Below, piece by piece: positions 56,051 through 64,000 of a stretch of 64,000 bases of DNA (the first letter of the stretch is position 1; the number at the start of each line of letters is the position of its first letter). Under the pieces are notes generated by a model. It was not told the origin of the DNA. It ran no database searches and was given only the letters and a program-made list of their open reading frames with translations. The position numbers and the translations under genes were made by a program. Location of the stretch: positions 62,001-126,000 of the forward strand of contig JAIQDT010014638.1 of NCBI GenBank assembly GCA_021521415.1, written 5' to 3'. The DNA comes from Bidens hawaiensis. Lineage: Eukaryota > Streptophyta > Magnoliopsida > Asterales > Asteraceae.

Positions 56051-57307
56051 ACTAATAGAAGTTGTATGTGTAAAATTATTTTTTATTTGGATTGTATTAA
56101 GTGATAATTTCCCCATCTATCCAAACTCAATTCGTCTAAAGCTATGAAATGATTAAATCTAGTGAGCCTCTTCAACTTGGTTCCATCTTGGTACCATCTT
56201 CAACTTGTATCAATATTATTAGATTCACTTGATTCCATCTTCAACTTGTTCATTTCAGATCCGATTGTTCAATATGACCAAATTAATTTTATGGATTACT
56301 TGATCAATTTTGCACCAAATTAGCCAAACAAAGGCTAAACTAGTCATATCAATCTCACGAACACCCTCAACCTATTCCGTAAACCTCAAATCAATCCAAA
56401 CTATACCAAAATCCAAATAACCAAAGAACAGATTTCGTTGTTCCGTACTATCTTAGAAATCAATCCAAAACCATCACATACATAATCAATTATCCAATTC
56501 GTCAAACACACACCTTACACGATCCAATCCGGTCTCAAATCCACCCAAATCAATATCCAATTAACACCTCAACATGTTAATTTAGAAGAATTCTATAAAC
56601 TTAAACATAAACCAAAATTTAACAATTAACTACTGGATTATCTATCAATCCATACCGAATTACCTTAAAACACAAGTAATCAAACCCTGGTAGCTCTGAT
56701 ACAACTTGTTGAACACCAGAATTAACAGATCCAATCAATAATAATTCATAGCATATTGATTAGATCAAGGATCTAGTTATATGATATACTTGATATGTTA
56801 GGTAATAGATCTATAATATTAAGTTGAAGTATTTAAGAGAGCAATTTGACAAAGTAACAATATACTTTAATCAATACTTAAATAAAACAAGGCATACAAC
56901 CTTATATAGACGATGAGACGACATTCGTTACTCATACTGTAACGAATGGCCTCCATTCGTCTCATTTTACATATGTTAACTTATGGTATAGCGAATGACT
57001 CATTCACTATACCCCATTCGTCTACATTCATGAGGAATGGATAATAGACATAACGACCGAGGTCCATTCGTTAAACATCCATAACGAATGGACAATTACA
57101 TATAACGAATATGGTTCATTCGTTAAACATCCTTAACGAATGAACTGTAATTAGTAGCGAATGGGCTCATTCATTAAACATCCTTAACAAATGAGTCTTA
57201 CATAACGAATGGGTTCATAATTACATAAATACCCTTTATCATTAAAACAATAACAAATCACAACCGACTATTACAAAGACTCGAGACGACAAAAACGTGC
57301 ACTAACA
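56051..57307 (-). mobile_element. Copia 5' LTR plus leader, truncated, minus strand
   Basis: 56707-57307 is the reverse complement of the LTR at 10299 (TGTTGAACACC to CGTGCACTAACA). GCTCTGATACA at 56695-56705 is the reversed primer site, with one or two mismatches. 56100-56694, reversed, resembles the leader at 10934-11240. The element stops at about 56050 with no gag, so it is truncated. The boundary is approximate. Confidence 0.8.
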
Positions 57308-57602
57308 CATATCATGTGGGCATCCGATGATTTAAGTAGTTATGGTCTGGCACGTAAAGATCGAAGTTCTCGCATAAAAATCATAGTACGTACGATTGTG
57401 TGTCATTGCTTAGTATTAAGGGTGTTTTGGACAACGATTCAGATGTGGAATGATAAGGGCATGGTCGATACGCCACTGATACATCTTATTTATAAGTACC
57501 TTTGCAGTATTTTCGTTTTTATCATTTTTCTGATCACACAAAATTCTATGTTATGTTAATTAAATTTTTATTATAACAAAACTCTTAAAGGTTTCTGAAT
57601 GC
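57308..57602. other. Unassigned 295 bp
   Basis: This lies between the Copia LTR and the next LTR. An open frame of 81 codons (57314-57559) crosses it, but its composition and end (IFVFIIFLI) look like chance coding. Nothing is recognised. Confidence 0.3.
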
Positions 57603-59382
57603 TGTAACATTTCGGTTTTTCCGTATTCGTATATATATTGTATACCCGACACGGGTTTGTTATTCCAAGAATTTACTAGCATTTATTTCATTTTTGTAAA
57701 ATCGTGTCTAAAATCCCTAACCCGCCTTATATATCATATATTCCAAAGTTCAAGGACCAAGTATATGAAAAAAAAAATTGGTTCACTGCGCAACGCGTAG
57801 AGCAAGGCCTTGGTCCTATGAGCGGCGCGGAGGAGTTTGCTGTTGGCTGGAATTTCTGAAACTCATCGTTATATTCTTTTTTATGCTATTTTTGATAAAG
57901 TTCACCGTATTTCCATCAATTATGAACCTAGACATGTTTCTTAACATTAAGCACTAATTTCCCTTCCAAGATTTGCATCAATTTCGTGATTGTCGGTGAT
58001 TTTGTTCCAAACTTTCTTGATTTTCAATTAATGCCAAAAAAATGATTTTGTTTTCTTCAAGACGATTGAGGCTATATACATGAACCTTGGCTTTTGCTAA
58101 ATGGTTACCACAACTTAGTTTCCTTCAATTCGTGAAACTAGTGCTCATTGATTGTGTTCTTAAGGTTTTGACATTTCTAAAGTCCAATAATTTGACTTCT
58201 TCGGATTAGCTATATCGGGTAGGTACTGAACATGAAAGATGTTCATTTTGGTATTTTAAACAAAAGCATTGATTGAGGAGAATTAATAACTCAATTTCGA
58301 ACTCAATTTCGTTTTGGCCCGTTAGGGTTTATAAAGTAATTAAAATTTGGAATTTTTTAATACACCACTTTCTACTAAAAATTAGATTTCGCTTGAGAAG
58401 GTTTTGGCTTTATTTTCAAATTTATCATGTGAAGGACCTCAACTCGACCCCGAATTCACTCTTCGGATTCTGACCCGTTTCAGCTCGCTTAAATCTTGTT
58501 TTTATTATAACTTGAGAACCGTAGAAGTTTTAACGTAATTCCAGTTGCTAAATTCTTATTTTTAATTATATTATAATCTTTGAGAATTTTAGGTTTATTT
58601 CCTTGAGTTGGCTCAGCTCACTTATTTCACATCCTCCTCGTATTTAACTTGCCAAAATCTCTAAGGTGAGTAATCACACTCCCTTTTTCTATTTTTGTTT
58701 TGGGGAATCTAGGCATACACAAAACCAAAGACTATTTATGTGCTCAACTAAATTATCAAACTCAATTCCATTATTTTCATATTGTGATATTGCTTGACTA
58801 GTTGTTAAATGCTACTCGAGTATGTGTTTACTGTTTATATGGTTGGTTGGTATCTCATCCTCATCCTCATAGTATGGTTATACCCGTCTTAGTAGCCATA
58901 GATCGTGTTCGATGGAACATGGCCAAACGACCATTATTTGTATTTTTTATTTAGTAGCCATTGGTTTTTGTGATGAATCATGGCCAAACAATTTTTTTTA
59001 TGTTATGCTACTTAAAGGTATGCATGATATCGTAAGGAATTGTAATTTTTATTGTTATATATATCTCAAATTATGATTACCTGCTCAGCTTTATGTTGAC
59101 AATATATATATCTACTTTTACACATGTCGTATGTAGCTAGCTATTTGGGATTATTTAAGATGCAAGACATAGTTGGACTTTAGGTTTTATTAAAATAAAT
59201 AACAATTTATTTGTTTAGTATGATGTAATTGTTTTAAGTTATTTTGTTGTGAAACTATCATGTACGCTGATTTGAATAAATAAATTAGATATTGACACTT
59301 TATATTTATTTTAGTGTCTTCGAGCTATGATACAAATTATTTCGTGCTCCGACATGTTATGCCGTTAAGTTGGGATGTGACA
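57603..59382 (+). mobile_element. Gypsy-type LTR, copy B of the local duplication
   Basis: It begins TGTAACATTTCGG and ends TTGGGATGTGACA, so it has TG..CA ends and a length of about 1.78 kb. Its 3' 1.07 kb matches copy A at 9243-10257. The GGTGAGTAATCACACTCC block is also found in the minus-strand LTR at 24034-26516 (reversed near 24700), which suggests a shared LTR superfamily. There is no clear target duplication (AATGC against AGGGG), so it may be a 3' LTR or an old solo LTR. No coding sequence is present. Confidence 0.65.
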
Positions 59383-59410
59383 AGGGGGGTTTGATGTTCG
59401 TTACTGTCTT

Positions 59411-59435
59411 GCTCTACGTAAGGGCTTAGGCGATT
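59411..59435. other. Unoccupied equivalent of the Copia insertion site
   Basis: Here the sequence reads GCTCTACGTA-AGGGC-TTAGGCGATT without interruption. In copy A, GCTCTAGGTC-AGGGA is followed by the 44-kb Copia element and then AGGGA-TTACGCGATT. The single pentamer in copy B and the doubled one in copy A define the insertion precisely. Confidence 0.88.
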
Positions 59436-60060
59436 AAACAGTTGGGTGGAGAGTTCGAGTTGTTGTTGCATGTGGCGGTGACGGCTTATAGTTGGCGTTA
59501 GTTTAGTCGGATGTTGTCTGTTGGGCAATGACGTGTTGTATGGCGGCGGAGGTATTTTGGGTGAGTTATTGTTCAAGTTTTTCGAATACTATAAGCATGG
59601 GGTTGGTATGGTTGTCGATATAATATGACTAATGAAAGCACTAAATTGATAAGAACCCTTTGAGTAGATGACACTTTTTTTAATTTTATTTCTCCAACTA
59701 AGGTTACTATTTATAAAAAATAATTGCATTAAAATAGAAAAAAACAAAATTAATAAGAAAACTAACTAAATGATAATTACTTTGATAGAAAGTAAAAAGT
59801 ATTTAAGTTAATTAAAAGTCCTTTTGTAATCTAGCTTCTTAATTAACCTGGGTGGATGTGGGGCCTTTTCCCACTTCTTCTAAGGTTTGGGCTGGTCCGA
59901 TTGATGCCTAGCTCATTTCATAACACATATTTATACAATATAAATATCATCAAAAACCTTTAGTATATTTTTACATATTTATTTGCTTTATCAAACAACA
60001 CATGCAACCAACCCTACACATGCATTTGTGAAAGTAGTCTAACATAGCATGAAATGTAAC
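59436..60060 (-). other. 3' flank of GDSL copy B
   Basis: Collinear with 54329-54924, with small indels. It contains the same PPPPYNTSLPNRQHPTKLTP reading on the minus strand. No gene is recognised. Confidence 0.5.
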
Positions 60061-60061
60061 T

Positions 60062-60619
60062 ACTACACATTCATTGACAAAATGGTGCTTAGGTTCATAC
60101 ACATGGTGTCATTGAATATTTCTTGCACTACAAGCCGATTCGCCTTCTCAGACGGGTGGTAGCCATCCCAATACACATACTTGTTTCTATCGGAACACGA
60201 GCTTGACCACGCCTTGCAAAGGCCGACTCCATTATATGGCTCTTGTCCGCAATATGCTGTGTTAGTCACCTCAAAACCTGCACACATTCTCTCGGTGAAT
60301 TATATATAATTTATAAAATCAAAAGAAATAGAAACAATGTAAGAGGATTACCAAAGGCTTCTGGCTTAGAAATTAAATCCTCGAATATATGATGTGCGTC
60401 GATGAACGTAAAAAAATGACTACCCAATTTCTTGTTCAACAAGCCGATCATCACTGACACCCGTGGATTGAATAGCTTTGAGGCGTGTTGCACCTCCGTC
60501 ACACACTCTCATTTTCGAGAAAGCAATGCTATTACCCAATGGAGCACAACCTAACGGTCTGGTACCAGGCACAAGTACTTTTCGTGTTGCCAAATTATAT
60601 AGTCTCGACATATGATATT
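60062..60619 (-). pseudogene. GDSL esterase/lipase pseudogene, copy B (3' exons)
   Basis: On the minus strand from 60619: intron end, then RLYNLATRKVLVPGTRPLGC (GPLGC-type block III, with Arg for Gly), a one-base insertion near 60534-60540 that shifts frame, then CVTEVQHASKLFNPRVSVMI and GLLNKKLGSHFFTFIDAHHI. After an intact intron (about 60281-60352, acceptor GTGTGCAG) the last exon reads GFEVTNTAYCGQEPYNGVGL and YWDGYHPSEKANRLVVQEIF, with the catalytic Asp-x-x-His. The gypsy LTR at 60620 cuts the gene inside the preceding intron, removing all upstream exons. Relative to copy A it keeps the splice acceptor and lacks the TAG stop. Confidence 0.88.
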
Positions 60620-62265
60620 TGTAAGGCCGCAATCCCGGTGCCCTACTTTGGGGTTGGAATTACTCATAAACACAGTTCTAAATATCAGAGTTAATTAAAA
60701 CATTCACGGAATAATAATAATAACAGTCAACCTTTCATTACAAACGTTTATAACTTGTCTTTTTATAACATAATAAAACATATAATATCAAATCATCATG
60801 ACAAATATTCAGATTCCAGCCTCTTCAGATCATGCCACGTGTCCCCCTCAGGCCAGCTGTCTCAGACTATTCACCTCCGTGCATACTAAAAGTCAGCTAC
60901 GCTGAATGAGTTCTAGTTAATCAGGCAACATACATTCATACATTCACTTACTTACACACATACATACATATTCGAAGATACATATCACATACTTGGCATG
61001 TTACCTTTCTTTCATTCGTACATATATATACTTTCATACATTCGTTCATACATTCGTTCATACATTCTCTCATATTATCACACTTTCATACTTTCATAAT
61101 ACATACATAACTATCTTTACTATCTCAGAAATTTGTAGGGTCTGGTCCTTTTCTTCTCTATCTCAGATTTTATCAGGGTCTGGTCCCTTCTATCACAGAT
61201 ATTAGTAGGTTTTGGTCCCATCTTTCCTTTCAACCATACATACACATCTTTACACATAAATTTAACTATATAATTCATACATACTCATAATCATTCATTT
61301 GTCATTCATACATCTATCACAACTCACCTTTCCTAGCAATGTGCTCAATATCCGAAGATCATTCACACACCGACAATCATTCATTCATAACATCCATACA
61401 TACTATCACATCATTCATTATAGCATACACTAACCATTTAGGGTAAGTGTATTAACGTTCACATTGAGTATGCACACAGCCCCAATAACATAAAAAGGAA
61501 ATGGGGCTAGAAACTCACTGAGCCCTGTTACATTCACCGTTAATGGTTATTCACTTCGTTAGCCGTCTGCAACTAACTGTATAACAATTACACATGTCAA
61601 TTTACTATCACTACCCATATCACATTTCTAGTTTAATTATAACCCTCAACGAACTGGGTTCCGAGGGCAGCGCCCCTGGCAGCGTGGTTCTATGGGCGGT
61701 AGCCCCTAGCGGGGTCCAAGGAGCAAAGCCCCTGGCTAGGGTTAAGCTGCCAGGTCAGCTTGGAAATATTTTATTTTCATTAACTGTTCTTAACAAAATT
61801 TCCATTAGAATTCTTTAATAATATTTTATAGCTAACTCATTAACCCTTCAAGGTATCTTTCATCAATTAATAAAGTCCAAGGGCTTCTATGTAATTAAAC
61901 CATTCTTTTCTAAGTCTAGGGACCTTCGGTCATTTATTTAAACTAAGTTCGTTATCCAGTCCCTTAACGAAGGAGGTTCCTTCGTTATTTCTTAACAAAT
62001 GTGTTCTTTCATAACGAATGGACTCATTCGTTATTTCTTAACGAATAGACCTTTATAACGAATGAACTGTTATGACGAATGAACCTTCAAAGCGAATGGA
62101 CTTTCATAACGAACTGCCTAGTGAATGAGCCTAACGAATGAGGGCACATTCGTTAGTTCTTCGTAATGAATCGCTTAAAGAATGACTTAACGAATGTACC
62201 TAACTCGTTATTCTTCCTTAACGAATAAGCCTAACGAATGAGGGTTCATTCGTAAGTTTTCCGTA
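60620..62265 (-). mobile_element. Gypsy LTR (TGTAACATCC family), truncated
   Basis: It starts TGTAAGGCC inside the GDSL intron and runs collinear with 5418 and 48436 through the tandem ATTTGTAGGG/ATTTTATCAGGG repeats (61125-61230), the GGGCAGCGCCCCT-type words (61665-61740) and part of the ATTCGTTA array (61945-62260). It then ends at about 62265. The U3 half is missing, so the right edge is a deletion or an unrelated junction. Confidence 0.85.
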
Positions 62266-63035
62266 ACATTAATTATGCTATCGAGGATTTCGACAGTTAT
62301 GCGTGCACTCATAAATATTTAGATCGTCACATGATGCACATGGTTCGTCTCGTTGTGCGGGTTTGAAAACAAGGGTAAAAGAAAACTTTTTAAATCGATA
62401 TCATTTGATCAAGAGCAATGAACTAAAAATCGAATGAAAATTGATGAACATTATTAACTAGTAAAATAATCCTAAAAAATGATGAAATTGTTTAAGTTAA
62501 CCATCGAGAGTAATAACAACAAAATGAATAAATAGATAGAGGATAATTTTGAAATTATATAAGTAACTTACACATATGATGTAGAGAAAATACTTGAGAT
62601 GACAAAATTCATGCAATAATAAATAGGTTCACACAACAAACGAATCACATGACTTATGAATATAATAATAGATAAGGTTTGAAACGAAGATTATAGAATC
62701 GATGAGATGAGGTAAGACAACTGTGAGAATGTGGTGAGTTTGGAGGGTTTGTGTAGTCATGTATTAAAATATCAAAATTAAATTTGTACATGTGACTCCT
62801 ATTAGATAAATATGTACAACACATGTTCGTAGACCCAATTTCCAAAACGTTTATAGGAAATTGGTCATAGGTAGTTTATATTACAAATACGGTACTATTA
62901 GATAACTATTCACATCACCATGCACATAGTCCCGGTAAATAACCAGTTATAGACCACTTAAATCATGATAATAAATTGTGTAATAATAAATAGTGCACTA
63001 AACGATTTAATAGAAACAATTGAGAGATTGAATAC
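62266..63035. other. Unidentified 770 bp between two opposed gypsy LTRs
   Basis: AT-rich, with no open frame of interest beyond a low-complexity 63-codon frame on the minus strand (62845-62654). It could be old element interior or host intergenic DNA. Confidence 0.3.
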
Positions 63036-64000
63036 TGTGACATCCTGTTTTCTAGTTTCGGTTAATAAATGAGAATATGAGTTATTATGAGTCGGGCTAG
63101 TGTTGGGTAAAATGGATATGGGTTATGGACTTGGGTCATGAAGGAAAGAAGAAATAGACCATGGGCTTAAGCCCATGCTCCATAATTATATAAACTTTAA
63201 TTACCCATTTTTCATTCATTTACACATATTTCATACACCACCAAAACACGTACTTAGCTCTCTCTTATCTTGCTCTCTCTCTCTCTCTCTCTCTCTAGCC
63301 TAAATCAACAAGGAAAACCGATCCCGATCCAAGGTAATGATAGTATGATATTGTATGAGCTGAAACCCGTTAGATCTAGTTACGAAACAACAAGCCGACA
63401 CCTGTAAACCGTTAATGTCACGAGACGAGATCCAGGTGGAATCTGGTATAAACCGAACCTAAGATGATCTTAGGGGTCACCCTAGCTGAGATCTGGATCG
63501 AACGGGATGAAAAACAGTGAAAATGGTGCAAAAATACGTTTTTCCGGCAAACAGGCGGTTTTCCGGCGACGACGACACCGGAAAGGCGGTGGGTACAAGG
63601 AAGGGAATGTCAGAGAATGTTTTCTGACAATCTTTGACCTAACCCTAATTCGTTAACGGGAAGTTAACGAATTAGAGGTAATTCGTCAGCGGGGAGTTAA
63701 CGAATTAGAAGCAATTCGTCAAATGATTCATTACAAGAAGCTTAACGAACTAGCCTTAGTTCGTATCCAGATTCGTTAAGGAAAATATAACGAATTAGCC
63801 CCAATTTATTATAGTCATTCGTTAAAAGAAGTTAACGAGTTGGAAGGTTCAAGTCGTTACGGAGAGGACCAGTTCGTCAGAGGGGTCATTCGTCAAAGGT
63901 TTAGTTCGTTATAAGGACCAGTTTGTTATAAGGTTCAATTCGTTAAAATGACCGGTTCGTTATACTAGTCAATTCGTTATAAAGTAACAAATGGGTAATT
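63036..64000 (+). mobile_element. Gypsy LTR, plus strand, runs off the right edge
   Basis: It starts TGTGACATCCTG after AATAC at 63031-63035. It matches the reverse complement of the U3 side of 5418-7667: GGGCTTAAGCCCATG, a TATATAA box at 63187-63193, GTGTCGGC-like words reversed, the GGAATGTCAGAGAATG stretch and then the ATTCGTTA array from 63640 to the end. Also present is a CT microsatellite (63270-63296). It could be a solo LTR or the 5' LTR of an element beyond the window. Confidence 0.85.
63187..63193 (+). promoter_or_regulatory. TATA box of the gypsy LTR
   Basis: TATATAA in AATTATATAAACTTT, about 150 bp after the LTR start. The same element, reversed, is GGTTTATATACTA near 7508 and AGTTTATATACTT near 50390. 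The ATTCGTTA array of this family therefore lies downstream of the promoter, in the transcribed part. Confidence 0.55.

Noticed and set aside
57314..57559. 81-codon plus-strand frame
   Set aside because: Its N-terminal part looks protein-like, but I recognise no family, and the hydrophobic end fits AT-rich chance coding.

Overview
The window is repeat-dominated plant nuclear DNA. It is AT-rich and packed with LTR retrotransposons, and its only host-type gene is a tandemly duplicated, broken GDSL esterase/lipase. Two things point to a eudicot, probably Asteraceae: the style of the Copia accessory ORF that follows pol, recalled from Anthemideae retrotransposon proteins, and the plant mitochondrial cox1 fragment. 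That assignment comes from memory and was not searched. I see no intact host gene.

Layout. 1-7667: a decayed minus-strand Ty3/gypsy chromovirus (gag-PR-RT-RH-IN, 5' LTR at 5418-7667), with its integrase cut by another gypsy LTR at 1-990. 7668-9242: part of a minus-strand Helitron-like element, whose RPA-like ORF is cut by that gypsy LTR. 9243-10298: the first copy (A) of a local duplication. 10299-54313: one plus-strand Ty1/copia element flanked by AGGGA, swollen to about 44 kb by later insertions. 54319-55650: the rest of copy A, including GDSL pseudogene A. About 56050-57307: a minus-strand Copia 5' LTR plus leader. 57603-60619: copy B of the duplication, carrying the unoccupied equivalent of the Copia target site and GDSL pseudogene B. 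60620-64000: two opposed gypsy LTRs around about 770 bp of unidentified sequence.

Inside the Copia element: 5' LTR, tRNA-Met primer site and leader. Then comes a solo gypsy LTR (11246-27131, TSD AATAC), itself split by a Tat-type gypsy (12461-22195, TSD GTCGT) and by a 3.9-kb LTR-type insertion (22594-26516, TSD AACCG). The Tat element contains a tandem LTR-internal-LTR-internal-LTR array of a non-autonomous element (14122-19725). Next are the Copia gag remnant (27.7-28.6 kb), a minus-strand Copia of another family (about 28.8-36.1 kb) with a long accessory ORF that holds a mitochondrial cox1 fragment, and a fairly young Tekay-type chromovirus (36104-44927). Then the Copia RT/RNase H end (44928-45800), a long spacer, a second solo gypsy LTR (48436-50535, TSD ATAAC), the Copia's own accessory ORF (50.68-53.6 kb) and the 3' LTR (53652-54313).

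Relative order from nesting: local duplication, then Copia, then gypsy solo LTR, then Tat element, then non-autonomous array. The Tekay element and the solo LTR at 48436 are also later than the Copia element. No coherent new gene system is visible. The most unusual signals are the inverted ATTCGTTA/TAACGAAT arrays shared by Copia and gypsy families, the tandem non-autonomous array with palindromic repeats, and the duplicated locus that preserves an empty insertion site.
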